Of a DNA stretch of 64,000 nucleotides, positions 1-9,007 are shown piece after piece; within the stretch, counting starts at the first letter, position 1, and the number at the start of each line of letters is the position of its first letter. Below the pieces are notes generated by a model that saw nothing but the letters and a program-made list of their open reading frames with translations, was not told the origin of the DNA and did not search any database. The translations under genes were made by a program, and so were the position numbers. This stretch comes from Acinetobacter rudis. GTDB lineage: Bacteria > Pseudomonadota > Gammaproteobacteria > Pseudomonadales > Moraxellaceae. Where the stretch lies: contig NZ_BBRX01000034.1 in assembly GCF_000829675.1 (NCBI RefSeq), forward strand, positions 1 through 64,000, given 5' to 3'.

Positions 1-264
1 CAAGTACAATCTGAGACACCTGAACTTGGCATATGGATTAGAGAAGATCGCCATGGGTCTGGGTTTGGCCGTTCAGCGATAAAGGCCCTTGTCGAATGGG
101 CTTCCATTCATTTTAATATTAAACACTTTATTTACCCTGTCGCCGTTGAAAATACTGCGAGTCGACGTATTGCAGAATCCTTAGGTGGCACTGTTTATGA
201 ACAGATTCAAAAGCCTAAATATGATGCAGTCACTTATGCAATCCCACTCAGCAAAACTATTTGA
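1..264 (+). CDS. GNAT family N-acetyltransferase, C-terminal part (5' end outside window)
   Basis: The open frame runs in from the left edge and stops with TGA at 262-264, leaving 87 residues. It contains the acetyl-CoA-binding segment typical of GNAT enzymes of the RimJ/RimL type: ELGIWIREDRHGSGFGRSA, where the R-x-x-G-x-G/A-like loop contacts the CoA pyrophosphate. A later ENTASRRIAESLGG segment matches the common N-x-x-S-x-x-x-x-x-x-x-G-F/G motif of the fold. The substrate cannot be inferred from this fragment. The family transfers acetyl groups to N-terminal amines, aminoglycosides or small metabolites. Confident as a GNAT protein; the specific role is unknown. Confidence 0.8.
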   Translation, partial: QVQSETPELGIWIREDRHGSGFGRSAIKALVEWASIHFNIKHFIYPVAVENTASRRIAESLGGTVYEQIQKPKYDAVTYAIPLSKTI

Positions 265-294
265 TCAGATTCATATGACTTATCCAACCAGATC

Positions 295-323
295 AAAAAG
301 CCCCGATCTTTTGATCAGGGCTT
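295..323 (-). terminator. Rho-independent terminator of the miaE transcript
   Basis: On the minus strand the stem AAGCCC-TGATC / GATCG-GGGCTT with an AAAA loop is followed by a run of T. It lies about 30 bases past the miaE stop. The U-run is on the minus-strand side, so it mainly serves the leftward block, but the stem also lies after the convergent GNAT gene. Confidence 0.75.
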
Positions 324-352
324 AATATGATGAAAAACTAGACCAGCAAAGA

Positions 353-1009
353 TTAACTTGCTTTAGCCTGTTTAAGCTTTGGTACACCGCTATGAAAACG
401 AAAGACCGGATCAGGGCTTTCAATTAACTGCTGTTCAACCTCACGAATATGATCAATACGATTCTGAATATCTTCTTCTGGGTCTTTGAGTTGGTTACTC
501 TTCGCCACATCTAAAGCAAGAGCCAAGTAGTCCTCATAATGACGTGATTCAGACTTGAGTAGGTAACGATAATACCGCCCTAACTCTTCATCAACCAAAG
601 GGGCTAAAGCATAAAATCGCTCACAAGAGCGTGCCTCTACAAAAGCACCAATGATTAAAATATCAATCAATGCTTCAGGTTCATAGGTCCGTACTTCTTT
701 ACGCAAACCACCAGCATAGCGTCCTGCACTTAATGCCTGCCACTCTTGGCCACGCTTATTCATAAACTCAAGGACCTGCTCATAATGCAGCATTTCCTCA
801 CGAACTAACTGTGCCAGCTTCACCTGTAAATCGTTAAAAAAACTATAGCGAAACATTAAGTTCATGGCAGTGCCCGCTGCTTTTTTCTCGCAGTTGGCAT
901 GATCTTGCATCAACAAAGGCAAATTATTGACAGCTTCATCAAGCCAAGCCTGCGGGGTTTTACAGCCTAAAAATGCCAGTACAGGCTGCATTAACTCATC
1001 ATAATTCAT
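353..1009 (-). CDS. miaE: tRNA-(ms2io6A37)-hydroxylase MiaE
   Basis: 218 residues, a normal length for MiaE. This non-haem di-iron monooxygenase hydroxylates the isopentenyl group of 2-methylthio-N6-isopentenyl-adenosine at tRNA position 37. The ferritin-like helices carry the expected Glu/His iron ligands: an REEMLHYEQV segment near residue 70, an EARSCERF segment near 125 and an ESRHYEDY segment near 153. It is the last gene of a leftward block, 14 bases downstream of pdxJ, and is followed by a terminator. It acts in the cytoplasm on tRNAs already modified by MiaA and MiaB. The family assignment is strong because all three ligand segments are visible. Confidence 0.92.
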   Translation of the reverse strand: MNYDELMQPVLAFLGCKTPQAWLDEAVNNLPLLMQDHANCEKKAAGTAMNLMFRYSFFNDLQVKLAQLVREEMLHYEQVLEFMNKRGQEWQALSAGRYAGGLRKEVRTYEPEALIDILIIGAFVEARSCERFYALAPLVDEELGRYYRYLLKSESRHYEDYLALALDVAKSNQLKDPEEDIQNRIDHIREVEQQLIESPDPVFRFHSGVPKLKQAKAS

Positions 1010-1023
1010 GCGATTGCCTTATC

Positions 1024-1749
1024 TCAACCTGCTGCTTGTATTGCTGCATTCATCTCTTGTACAGCTTGACTGAGTCCAACAAATACGCTTTCTGCAATAA
1101 TTGAATGTCCAATATTTAACTCATAAATTTCAGCGATGGCTGCAATCGGTTTAACATTTTCTAGATTTAAACCATGCCCAGCATTAACAACCAAACCAAG
1201 TTTTGCAGCATAAGCTGCACCATCGATAATACGTTGCAATTCTTTTTGCTGTTCAGCTTCTGTTTCTGCATCAGCATAAGCACCAGTATGCAATTCAATC
1301 GTAGGCGCCCCACAGGCAACAGCAGCATCAATCTGTGCAAAATCAGCATCAATAAATAGTGATACATCACAGCCTATGGCCACTAAGCTTTGAGTTGCAG
1401 CCTTAACGTGTTCAAGATTACCAACCACATCTAAGCCCCCTTCTGTGGTTAGCTCTTGGCGCTTTTCGGGTACAAAGCAAACATGTTGAGGGCGAATTTC
1501 TTGCGCAAAAGCCACCATTTCATCTGTTACAGCAATTTCAAGGTTCATACGCGTTTTTAACAATGGGCGCATACGACGCACATCATCATCTTGGATATGA
1601 CGGCGATCTTCACGTAAATGTAATGTGATACCTTGCGCACCAGCTTGTTCACAAATCAGCGCAGCTTTTACTGGATCAGGATAGGTCGTACCACGTGCTT
1701 GACGAAGTGTAGCGACATGATCGATATTAACACCAAGAATTGCAGGCAT
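1024..1749 (-). CDS. pdxJ: Pyridoxine 5'-phosphate synthase PdxJ
   Basis: PdxJ condenses 3-amino-2-oxopropyl phosphate with 1-deoxyxylulose 5-phosphate, the last ring-forming step of de novo vitamin B6 synthesis. The TIM-barrel signatures are clear: [16 protein letters not shown] at the N-terminus, HLREDRRHI, a [15 protein letters not shown] segment, and the C-terminal NAGHGLN and ELNIGHSI motifs. I place the start at the ATG at 1749 (241 residues; the family is about 243). It has a GGGGA ribosome-binding site just upstream and sits 12 bases from the recO stop. A longer TTG start at 1761 would add four residues that the family does not need. A second vitamin B6 gene, pdxB, lies at 26113-27183. 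Confidence 0.95.
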   Translation of the reverse strand: MPAILGVNIDHVATLRQARGTTYPDPVKAALICEQAGAQGITLHLREDRRHIQDDDVRRMRPLLKTRMNLEIAVTDEMVAFAQEIRPQHVCFVPEKRQELTTEGGLDVVGNLEHVKAATQSLVAIGCDVSLFIDADFAQIDAAVACGAPTIELHTGAYADAETEAEQQKELQRIIDGAAYAAKLGLVVNAGHGLNLENVKPIAAIAEIYELNIGHSIIAESVFVGLSQAVQEMNAAIQAAG

Positions 1750-1761
1750 AGCATTCCCCAA

Positions 1762-2472
1762 CTAACTTTTAGATTGAATATTTTGAATCCACAACTGACG
1801 ACTTTTGAGTGGACGATCACCCAGTAATGCAGCAATCAATTGACGATATAACTTCGTCAATAGCTGCAACTGTGCTGGATTAAAATCTTGCCCCATCACA
1901 TAATCCGTCATCGTTAAAATCTGTTCACCTGTCACGCTCGCGCTTGAGGTGTGTGATACTACAACAAAACCATCATTTAGATGCAACTCATAACGTCGCT
2001 CAGCTAAAATTGGTAGCTGCTTAGCATCCACATCAAAGCTCAGCGCATAGCCTAATTCTTCAAGCAGCACATATTCAAACTGCCGTAAGACTTGTTTTAG
2101 AAAAACACCCTGCTCAGCTTGTTGGCTGAGCTGTTGTAAAGCGGCAATAGTGAGATGATACTGTTGGAATGTTTGCGGCATGGGCTCTTCAATTGGGCAC
2201 AAGCGCAGCAAAATTTCATTAAGATAAAATCCTGCAAAAAAGGCATCACCATAAAAAAATACAGGCTGACTAACGATTTCTAGCTTAGAAAAGTTTTTTA
2301 ACGCAGATTTTCCAGTGGCCTGCAAACATAGAGGTTGATATTGCGGAGCAGGCATCTGCCTTAAAATTCCATCAATACGACCATATTCTTGACTAAACAG
2401 ATGAACAATATGACTCCGATCGCGGTACTTACGATGATGAATCAAGTAACCATGCAACACTTCATTACGCAT
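1762..2472 (-). CDS. recO: DNA repair protein RecO
   Basis: 236 residues. RecO works with RecF and RecR to load RecA onto SSB-coated single-stranded DNA and anneals complementary strands. The N-terminal OB-fold region contains the family's GYLIHHRKYRDRSHIV and FSQEYGRIDGILR segments, and the helical C-terminal part contains FYLNEILLRLCPIEEP. The zinc-binding cysteines found in some RecO proteins are not evident, as is usual in gammaproteobacteria. The gene follows era (separated only by a small lipoprotein gene) and precedes pdxJ, the same rnc-era-recO-pdxJ order as in E. coli. This shared order strongly supports the call. Confidence 0.92.
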   Translation of the reverse strand: MRNEVLHGYLIHHRKYRDRSHIVHLFSQEYGRIDGILRQMPAPQYQPLCLQATGKSALKNFSKLEIVSQPVFFYGDAFFAGFYLNEILLRLCPIEEPMPQTFQQYHLTIAALQQLSQQAEQGVFLKQVLRQFEYVLLEELGYALSFDVDAKQLPILAERRYELHLNDGFVVVSHTSSASVTGEQILTMTDYVMGQDFNPAQLQLLTKLYRQLIAALLGDRPLKSRQLWIQNIQSKS

Positions 2473-2496
2473 CAGTGCAACACTGTTTTTGTCTAA

Positions 2497-2691
2497 TCAT
2501 TTTGATTTTTTTTGTGCCTTTTCATCGTCATCATCCCCATCGGGAATGACTGCGCCTACTACAGCCGCAGTCCCTTTCACAACACCTTTAGTGGTTTTAT
2601 AAGCCACTTTAACGGGTACGGTGACAATTTTATGAATACAGCCTTGAAGCAACATCATAACAAATAATAATGTAAACACTTTAATCTTCAT
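2497..2691 (-). CDS. Small putative lipoprotein inserted between era and recO
   Basis: About 64 residues from the ATG at 2691. The N-terminus is a lipoprotein signal peptide: KIKVFTLLFVMMLLQGC, a hydrophobic stretch ending in an LQGC lipobox. The mature part, with IVTVPVKVAYKTTKGVVKG, is short, basic and beta-prone and ends in an acidic DGDDDDEK run and a lysine-rich tail. It is probably anchored in the outer or inner membrane facing the periplasm. I do not recognise a function. A GTG start at 2703 would add four residues. The gene is co-directional with era (33 bases away) and recO (24 bases), so it is probably co-transcribed although it has no obvious link to RNA processing or repair. Confidence 0.75.
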   Translation of the reverse strand: MKIKVFTLLFVMMLLQGCIHKIVTVPVKVAYKTTKGVVKGTAAVVGAVIPDGDDDDEKAQKKSK

Positions 2692-2723
2692 GATGTTACT
2701 CACAGCCCTTATTCTTAAATATG

Positions 2724-3752
2724 TTAGATATCGCTATAGCCTAAACTTTTGAGCGCACGCTCATCATCAGACCAACCACATTTAACTTTCACCCAAAGCG
2801 TGAGCATGACCTTCTGTTCAAACATTTTTTCCATATCCACGCGGGCATCCATCCCGATGCGCTTCAATTTAGCACCTTTTTCACCAATCACAATAGCCTT
2901 TTGACCAGATCGCTCGACAAAAATAGTTGCATCAATATAAGTACATGCAGGTTTAAGACGGCCAGTTTTCTCATTAACTACAGGTTCTTCGATCTTATAA
3001 GACTCGATTTGCACTGTGAGATCATAAGGTAACTCTTCACCCAATTGACGCATGATTTTCTCGCGAATGATTTCACTCGCCAAGAAACGCTCAGAGCGAT
3101 CGGTTAATTGATCTAAAGAATATAATGGTGGTTGGAATGGTAAGTATTTTTCAATCGCTTCACGCAAATGCTCTAAGTTCGAATTACGCAGTGCAGATAC
3201 AGGTACAATCTCGGCAAAATTCATCAGCTTAGTACGCTCTTGAATCAAAGGAAGTAACTGTTTTTTATCTTCAAGTGTATCGATCTTATTGATCACCAGT
3301 ACTACTGGCATTTGTGCATTTTGCAGCTTTTCCAAAACAAGCTCATCATTTTGAGTCCATTTATGACCATCGATCACAAATAAAACCAAATTGACATCGC
3401 GTAATGCTGAATGTGCTGCACGGTTCATCATTTTATTGATGGCGCGCACTTCTTTTTTATGCATCCCAGGAGTATCAACAAAAACTGCCTGTGATTTTTC
3501 ACGGCTATCAATACCCACGATTTTATGTCGTGTTGTTTGAGGCTTACGTGAAGTAATAGACAACTTTTGTCCCAACAGATGGTTCATCAATGTTGATTTA
3601 CCTACGTTAGGGCGCCCGACAATTGCAACAAAACCACTTTTGTAATCGGCAGGAATGACATTTTCTTGGGCATTAAAAAACTGATCGATCAGGTTTGAAT
3701 GTTCAGCAGCTGGATCAAGATCAGTTTGGTTTTGATCATTTTCTGTGGACAT
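2724..3752 (-). CDS. era: GTPase Era, 16S rRNA-binding ribosome assembly factor
   Basis: 342 residues, somewhat longer than the usual 300 because of an N-terminal extension of about 38 residues (MSTENDQNQTDLDPAAEHSN...). The GTPase domain has the P-loop GRPNVGKST near residue 47, the switch DTPGMH, and the NKID base-recognition motif near 157. The C-terminal KH domain has GEKGAKLKRIG, which binds the 3' end of 16S rRNA. Era couples the GTP cycle to 30S maturation. The gene starts five bases downstream of the rnc stop, so the two are almost certainly co-transcribed, as in E. coli. Confidence 0.96.
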   Translation of the reverse strand: MSTENDQNQTDLDPAAEHSNLIDQFFNAQENVIPADYKSGFVAIVGRPNVGKSTLMNHLLGQKLSITSRKPQTTRHKIVGIDSREKSQAVFVDTPGMHKKEVRAINKMMNRAAHSALRDVNLVLFVIDGHKWTQNDELVLEKLQNAQMPVVLVINKIDTLEDKKQLLPLIQERTKLMNFAEIVPVSALRNSNLEHLREAIEKYLPFQPPLYSLDQLTDRSERFLASEIIREKIMRQLGEELPYDLTVQIESYKIEEPVVNEKTGRLKPACTYIDATIFVERSGQKAIVIGEKGAKLKRIGMDARVDMEKMFEQKVMLTLWVKVKCGWSDDERALKSLGYSDI

Positions 3753-3757
3753 AACGC

Positions 3758-4450
3758 TTATTGCTCCAATAACTTTAAAATTTCTGCCGCTACGGCTTGT
3801 TCTGCAAATCGACGACTTGAGCCTTCACCTTGCAATGTTGGCAAACCGCTTACCGTACATTCTACTTTGAAATGCTGGTTCGGTGCATCACCTTGAATAT
3901 CAATTACATCATATATCGGTAATGCTTTTTTTCTTGCCTGTAAATACTCTTGCAAGCGTGACTTCGGATCTTTGAGTTGATCAGTTGGCTCAATATTTCC
4001 TAAATACGGTACATACCAACGCAACACTATACGTTCTAATACATTTAAATCCGCACAGTCGATATATATCGCGCCAATAATGGCCTCTACAGTATCGGCT
4101 AATATTGATTCACGATGATGACCACCAGATTTTAATTCACCGGTGCTCAGGATTAAACTTTGACTCAGTTTTAAATCATTTGCGATTTTACCCAAAGCTT
4201 CTTGGCGCACTAATGTCGCACGCATTCGTGTCAGTCGCCCCTCATTTTCATTGGGGTAGGTCTGATATAAATAATTGGCAATAATCATGCCTAATAACGA
4301 ATCACCTAAAAATTCTAAGCGTTCATAATTATATCGATGACTAACAGAGCGATGGGTCAACGCAAGTTGCAGAAGCTCAGGTTGTTTAAATTGATACCCG
4401 ATTCGGCTAACTAGACGCGGATCACTTAATTTCAACTGTGCTTTGCTCAA
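3758..4450 (-). CDS. rnc: Ribonuclease III
   Basis: RNase III cleaves double-stranded RNA, including the rRNA precursor and many mRNA leaders. The nuclease domain has the signature ERLEFLGDSLLG and the second acidic cluster in ILADTVEAIIGAIY. A C-terminal double-stranded-RNA-binding domain follows, with GEGSSRRFAEQAVAAEILK. I place the start at a TTG at 4450, giving 230 residues that begin SKAQLKLSDP, the usual length and beginning for the genus. An ATG at 4510 would add 20 residues (MLVVIETLQ...) not typical of the family; this start remains possible. The leader toward lepB contains a strong inverted repeat that could be a self-cleavage site. Confidence 0.93.
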   Translation of the reverse strand: MSKAQLKLSDPRLVSRIGYQFKQPELLQLALTHRSVSHRYNYERLEFLGDSLLGMIIANYLYQTYPNENEGRLTRMRATLVRQEALGKIANDLKLSQSLILSTGELKSGGHHRESILADTVEAIIGAIYIDCADLNVLERIVLRWYVPYLGNIEPTDQLKDPKSRLQEYLQARKKALPIYDVIDIQGDAPNQHFKVECTVSGLPTLQGEGSSRRFAEQAVAAEILKLLEQ

Positions 4451-4525
4451 AACTCTTCTCAAATATTTGACTAAATGGATGGATTGTAGTGTTTCAATAA
4501 CTACAAGCATCTATAAAAATTAAAA

Positions 4526-4572
4526 CCATCCTAGGCAATATAAACAACCAAAGCTGTTTATAAGTAGGATGG
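4526..4572 (-). promoter_or_regulatory. Inverted-repeat stem-loop in the lepB-rnc intercistronic leader
   Basis: CCATCCTA (4526-4533) pairs perfectly with TAGGATGG (4565-4572). Inside it ATAAACA (4540-4546) pairs with TGTTTAT (4555-4561), leaving a small internal loop. A short second hairpin (ATAGG atga CCTAT, 4626-4639) lies nearer the lepB stop. In E. coli RNase III autoregulates by cutting a stem in its own leader, so an equivalent role here is an inference from position and shape. Confidence 0.5.
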
Positions 4573-4645
4573 CCATTTCGATATTAGTTTCATCTCAAGA
4601 CGTAACCAATATCACTCAACCCGATATAGGATGACCTATTTCAGA

Positions 4646-5500
4646 TTATTTAATTGCACCATTACGGCTAAACTGTGGAAAATTGAAACCAGGCTCTTTA
4701 TGCATCCACACATAAACCGCATGACCAATTAGGTTTTCCTCAGGAACAAAGCCCCAGAAACGACTGTCTGAACTTTGGTCACGGTTATCACCCATTGCGA
4801 AATAATGTCCTTTAGGAACAGTAACTTCCCAACTTTGTCCATTACTTTTCTCAAAGCGATCATTGACCTTAGTCACAAACGGGGCTTGTTCCTTCGCTTG
4901 TGCATAATTAAATGCATTCAGCAATGGATCATCACCCTCTAAATGGCGAGTTAAATGTGTGTGTTGACCCAACTGTTCAAGGGTATATTTGACATTGGTA
5001 CGCTCAAAACGATCTTTATCACGACTAAAATCGATTGCCTTCTCTTGAACCAAGACATCATTAATAAAGAGTTTGCCTTGATCATAGACAATACGATCGC
5101 CTGGTAATCCGACAACCCGTTTAATAAAGCTGACTTTAGGATCAACAGGGTAACGGAAGACAAAAACCTCTCCACGCTGCGGTGAGCCGACATCAAAAAT
5201 TTTAGTATTGGTCAATGGTAATCGTACACCGTACTGATACTTATTCACCAAGATAAAATCACCCGTTTCTAACGTGGGCACCATAGAGTCTGAAGGAATA
5301 TTGAATGGCTCAAATAAAAACGAACGCAATACCAAAACTACAGCCAATACAGGCCAGAAATCATATGCCCATGTGACGATGAAGTTTTCATTGCCTCTGC
5401 CTTTGGTCTTACGTTGTTTAAGTACCAATTTATCCAGCAACCACACGGCAAAGAATACCAATGTGACTGGAACGAGGATCAAATTAAAATCAAAATCCAT
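4646..5500 (-). CDS. lepB: Signal peptidase I
   Basis: 284 residues. It removes signal peptides from exported proteins at the outer face of the inner membrane. Two N-terminal membrane segments (about residues 5-24 and 48-64) precede the periplasmic catalytic domain. The nucleophile is Ser72 in NIPSDSMVPTL. The general-base lysine is in FIKRVVGLPGDRI, and the conserved GDNRDQSSDSRFWG motif is present near residue 240. It lies 13 bases after lepA, the common lepA-lepB order. About 195 bases separate it from rnc; the small DUF4845 gene found there in some other gammaproteobacteria is not visible. Confidence 0.96.
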   Translation of the reverse strand: MDFDFNLILVPVTLVFFAVWLLDKLVLKQRKTKGRGNENFIVTWAYDFWPVLAVVLVLRSFLFEPFNIPSDSMVPTLETGDFILVNKYQYGVRLPLTNTKIFDVGSPQRGEVFVFRYPVDPKVSFIKRVVGLPGDRIVYDQGKLFINDVLVQEKAIDFSRDKDRFERTNVKYTLEQLGQHTHLTRHLEGDDPLLNAFNYAQAKEQAPFVTKVNDRFEKSNGQSWEVTVPKGHYFAMGDNRDQSSDSRFWGFVPEENLIGHAVYVWMHKEPGFNFPQFSRNGAIK

Positions 5501-5513
5501 GGGCTATGCTCTC

Positions 5514-7334
5514 TTATTTTTTATCAACTTGTAAAACAGCTAAAAACGCTTCTTGTGGGATTTCAACACTACCCACTTGCTTCATGCGTTTTTTACCTTC
5601 TTTTTGTTTAGATAACAATTTCTTCTTACGTGAGACGTCACCACCATAACACTTGGCCAAAACGTTTTTACGCATTGCCTTTACGGTTGAACGAGCAATA
5701 ATTTGCGCGCCAATAGCCGCCTGAATTGCAACATCAAACATTTGACGTGGAATCAAATCTTTCATTTTTTCCACTAAAGCAATACCACGGTGGCGAGCAT
5801 CGTTGCGGTGACAAATCATTGCCAAGGCATCAACTTTATCACCATTGATCAGTACATCTACTTTCACTAAAGAAGAACTTTCAAAACGAACAAAGTTATA
5901 GTCAAGTGATGCAAAACCACGCGAACATGATTTTAAGCGATCAAAGAAATCCATCACGACTTCAGCCATTGGGATTTCAAAATTAAGTGAAACTTGATTA
6001 CCCAAGAATTTCATGTCCTTTTGAATACCACGGCGTTCAATACACAGTGTCATCACGTTACCCAAGTACTCTTGAGGTACCAAGATATGACATTCAGCAA
6101 TCGGTTCACGTAAGTCTTCAACTGTAGAACCATCAGGCATTTTTGATGGACTATCGATATAAATAGTCTGACCTGACTTCATTACTGCTTCATAAATTAC
6201 AGTGGGTGCTGAAGTAATTAGGTCTAAATCATACTCACGTTCAAGACGTTCTTGTACGATTTCCATGTGTAACATGCCCAAGAAGCCACAGCGGAAACCA
6301 AAACCTAAAGCATCTGAACTTTCTGGTTCAAAGAATAATGCTGAGTCATTAATTTGTAGCTTATGTAACGCTTCACGGAAAGGTTCAAAATCACTGGCAT
6401 CAATTGGGAATAGGCCCGCATATACCTGTGGTTTAACCTTTTTAAAACCAGGTAATGTTGCTACTTCTGGTGTAGTTGACAAGGTAATGGTATCGCCCAC
6501 TGGCGCACCAAAAATATCTTTAATCCCTGCAATAACGAAACCAACTTCACCAGCTTCAAGCATGCCAGTTTCTGTATGTTTCGGATTAAAAATACCCACA
6601 GAAGTAATAATGTGCGTTTGGCCTGTTGATTTAACCAACATTTTATCGCCCTTACGCACGCGACCTTGTTTAATACGTACTAAAGATACAACACCTAAGT
6701 AGTTATCAAACCAAGAATCCACGATCAAAGCTTGTAATGGTGCATCACGCTCACCCACTGGTGCTGGGATCACATCCACCAAGGTTTCTAAAACATTTTC
6801 AATGCCTAAACCTGTTTTAGCTGAACATGTTGGTGCATGCGTTGCTTCAATACCAATAATTTCTTCAATTTCATGAATTACACGCTCAGGCTCTGCCTGT
6901 GGTAAATCAATTTTATTCAGAATCGGTAAAACTTCTAAGCCCTGCTCAATTGCGGTATAACAGTTTGCTACAGACTGAGCTTCAACACCTTGTGCTGCAT
7001 CTACCACCAATAATGCACCTTCACAGGCAGCTAAAGAACGTGACACTTCATATGAAAAGTCCACGTGTCCTGGGGTATCAATAAAATTGAGCTGATATTC
7101 TTCACCGTTAGGATGGGTGTAATACAAAGTAACCGAAGTCGCTTTAATGGTAATCCCACGCTCACGCTCAAGTTCCATGGAGTCTAAAACTTGTGCTTGC
7201 ATTTCACGTGCTTGCAAACCACCACAGGTTTGAATAAAGCGATCTGCGAGAGTCGACTTACCATGATCGATATGAGCAATAATCGAAAAATTTCGTATAT
7301 TATTGATATTAACGGATTTTTTAGCTACTGCCAT
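5514..7334 (-). CDS. lepA: Elongation factor 4 (LepA)
   Basis: LepA is a translational GTPase that back-translocates or remodels stalled ribosomes and helps 30S biogenesis. The start at the ATG at 7334 gives 606 residues beginning [17 protein letters not shown], matching the usual length of about 600; the longer frame upstream to 7385 is unlike the family. Motifs include [13 protein letters not shown] (P-loop), DTPGHVDF (switch II) and NKIDLP. The unique C-terminal domain is complete, ending in [19 protein letters not shown] and [12 protein letters not shown]. It is the first gene of the leftward lepA-lepB-rnc-era block. Confidence 0.97.
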   Translation of the reverse strand: MAVAKKSVNINNIRNFSIIAHIDHGKSTLADRFIQTCGGLQAREMQAQVLDSMELERERGITIKATSVTLYYTHPNGEEYQLNFIDTPGHVDFSYEVSRSLAACEGALLVVDAAQGVEAQSVANCYTAIEQGLEVLPILNKIDLPQAEPERVIHEIEEIIGIEATHAPTCSAKTGLGIENVLETLVDVIPAPVGERDAPLQALIVDSWFDNYLGVVSLVRIKQGRVRKGDKMLVKSTGQTHIITSVGIFNPKHTETGMLEAGEVGFVIAGIKDIFGAPVGDTITLSTTPEVATLPGFKKVKPQVYAGLFPIDASDFEPFREALHKLQINDSALFFEPESSDALGFGFRCGFLGMLHMEIVQERLEREYDLDLITSAPTVIYEAVMKSGQTIYIDSPSKMPDGSTVEDLREPIAECHILVPQEYLGNVMTLCIERRGIQKDMKFLGNQVSLNFEIPMAEVVMDFFDRLKSCSRGFASLDYNFVRFESSSLVKVDVLINGDKVDALAMICHRNDARHRGIALVEKMKDLIPRQMFDVAIQAAIGAQIIARSTVKAMRKNVLAKCYGGDVSRKKKLLSKQKEGKKRMKQVGSVEIPQEAFLAVLQVDKK

Positions 7335-7616
7335 ATACCACTCTAAAAATAAGTACTCAATCATGTACCGAAAAATGCAGTACAAATGATATGAAAGTTG
7401 AATGTTCGAAGATGTTGCACAGTATAAGCAGTCAATGCTTAAAAATACATAGAGCTTTTAAAAATAGTACGATTCTACAAAAATTAACTTTTTATCCATG
7501 CAAATCCCCTCGACCGTCTTCACTCAAAGCGAATCAAAAGCATGGTATAGCCCAAGTACAACTCAAAAAATCAAAATCTTGAGGTCAAACCGACAATCCA
7601 ATGATCAAAACTACAT

Positions 7617-8375
7617 TTAAACTTTAAATGCCTCAAAACTGATAATCTCACTTTGATTATGTGCAGCTTTTAAATACTGATAATCGGATGAAATCGTAAT
7701 TTGACTAAATCCAATCTGTTGTAAAATACGTTTTAACTCCGAAAGCCCAAACCACTTGAGTTTAAACACTTCAAATTCACTCTGAATACACTGACCTTGT
7801 GCATCCCATTTATCATAACGGTGATGCGATGTCGTAACTTGATCAACATAATCAATTTCAGAAGCCGTGATATTTAGACTAATCATCTCATTTGAAGCTG
7901 TTTGAAAAGTTCGTACGCGGTGCTCCCCAACTTTAAAGTTATGTTGAAAAAACACATCAAAGATCAATCGACCACCCTGTTCTAAAGCAGAGTAGCAATT
8001 TTCTAAGGCTTTGATTGCCATAGACTCATCATCGAGCAACAAAAAAGAGCCCGTTGGTAAAATAATCGCAGCATATTTTGACGAATCAGACCAGTTCTCT
8101 AGTTCTGCTGCAAATACACGCGCTGTGGATTGGGCATGCGCAGTGAGATTTTGACGACAAATATCCAGCATAGCCTCAGAGGGATCAAAACCCTCAATAT
8201 CAAAACCTTGCTCTAGTAATGGTATTAAAATACGTCCCGTTCCTACCGCAGGTTCAATAATTTTCCCCTGAACCCCCTGCAGACGCTGAGCATAATATTC
8301 AACATCACCAAAACTCACGCCTACAGCTTTATCTAGCTGATAAACTTCTGCGGACAATGATTGATAACTCAACAT
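7617..8375 (-). CDS. Class I SAM-dependent methyltransferase of unknown substrate
   Basis: 252 residues from the ATG at 8375 (MLSYQSLSAEVYQ...). A Rossmann-fold methyltransferase core is clear. Motif I is IIEPAVGTGRILIPLLEQG, which binds S-adenosylmethionine. The acidic residue after strand 2 is in FDIEGFDPSEAMLD, and motif post-I/II is YAAIILPTGSFLLL. The C-terminal half is a short beta sheet typical of small-molecule methyltransferases. The frame extends to 8441, but that would overlap the thioesterase gene upstream and adds an atypical start. It probably forms a pair with the thioesterase 19 bases upstream. The substrate cannot be deduced. Confidence 0.82.
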   Translation of the reverse strand: MLSYQSLSAEVYQLDKAVGVSFGDVEYYAQRLQGVQGKIIEPAVGTGRILIPLLEQGFDIEGFDPSEAMLDICRQNLTAHAQSTARVFAAELENWSDSSKYAAIILPTGSFLLLDDESMAIKALENCYSALEQGGRLIFDVFFQHNFKVGEHRVRTFQTASNEMISLNITASEIDYVDQVTTSHHRYDKWDAQGQCIQSEFEVFKLKWFGLSELKRILQQIGFSQITISSDYQYLKAAHNQSEIISFEAFKV

Positions 8376-8394
8376 AAAACTTACATCCCGATGC

Positions 8395-8850
8395 CTATTG
8401 CACCTCATGAAAAGCAGAAAAATCCAAAGTTTGTGTATCATCCTTTAACGGCTGATAGGCTTGAGTAAAACTTGGTGATAAACGCTTTGGTCGACCTGTT
8501 GCAATTTCAACACAGGCCCATTTTGTTTGACCGGTAAAAATAATACTTTGATCAGAGGGGCGATAAAATACGTATTGCCGTGTTGAATATAAGCCATTGA
8601 GATCACTCAGCCATGTACGCAATACCAACTGCTCCCCCAATAAGGCAGCCTTGCGATATTGCACCTGATGTTCAACAGCCACCATGGCATGTTTTAATTC
8701 TAAATATTGCTTTAAACCCAGCCCAAGTGCATCGACATGTGCAGTGGCCACGTCTTGCATCCACTGTACATACACAACATTATTGACATGTCCCAAAGCA
8801 TCGACGTCTTTATCTTGAACCGAATAAAGCAAATCAAAAGTACTGGTCAC
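8395..8850 (-). CDS. Hotdog-fold acyl-CoA thioesterase (YbgC/FadM-like 4HBT family)
   Basis: 151 residues. The N-terminal DKDVDALGHVNNVVYVQWMQD segment is the 4-hydroxybenzoyl-CoA thioesterase signature, with the catalytic Asp of DALGHVNN. The middle part (HAMVAVEHQVQYRKAALLGEQL) is the second hotdog strand set. Such enzymes hydrolyse acyl-CoA thioesters in the cytoplasm; chain length is not predictable here. It is followed in the same direction by a methyltransferase gene, possibly as a two-gene unit. The opposite flank is the 327-base leader region of ahcY, so the two promoters are divergent. Confidence 0.85.
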   Translation of the reverse strand: MTSTFDLLYSVQDKDVDALGHVNNVVYVQWMQDVATAHVDALGLGLKQYLELKHAMVAVEHQVQYRKAALLGEQLVLRTWLSDLNGLYSTRQYVFYRPSDQSIIFTGQTKWACVEIATGRPKRLSPSFTQAYQPLKDDTQTLDFSAFHEVQ

Positions 8851-8970
8851 AATTTTTCCTTTTACTGTTATAACGTGCTGAATATCCTAACGCATTTAAC
8901 AACACCACTGTTCTAAGCAGCAATTTCGAACTTTATAGCAGAAATATCAATAAGCACAAAGCAAATAGCA

Positions 8971-8999
8971 TTGGCTGTCAATGAATTTCCAAGTAGAAT
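8971..8999 (+). promoter_or_regulatory. Sigma-70 promoter of ahcY
   Basis: A -35 box TTGGCT (8971-8976) and a -10 box TAGAAT (8994-8999) are separated by exactly 17 bases. Transcription would start near 9006, just before the first base of the riboswitch P1 stem. The fit between promoter and riboswitch start supports both calls. Confidence 0.7.
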
Positions 9000-9007
9000 A
9001 GTGCGCT

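Noticed and set aside
6202..6702. A 166-codon rightward frame inside lepA
   Set aside because: It lies antisense to the conserved LepA coding sequence and has no ribosome-binding site or recognisable motif.
7391..7582. A 63-codon frame in the gap upstream of lepA
   Set aside because: There is no ribosome-binding site and the residue pattern looks random; it overlaps the likely lepA promoter region.
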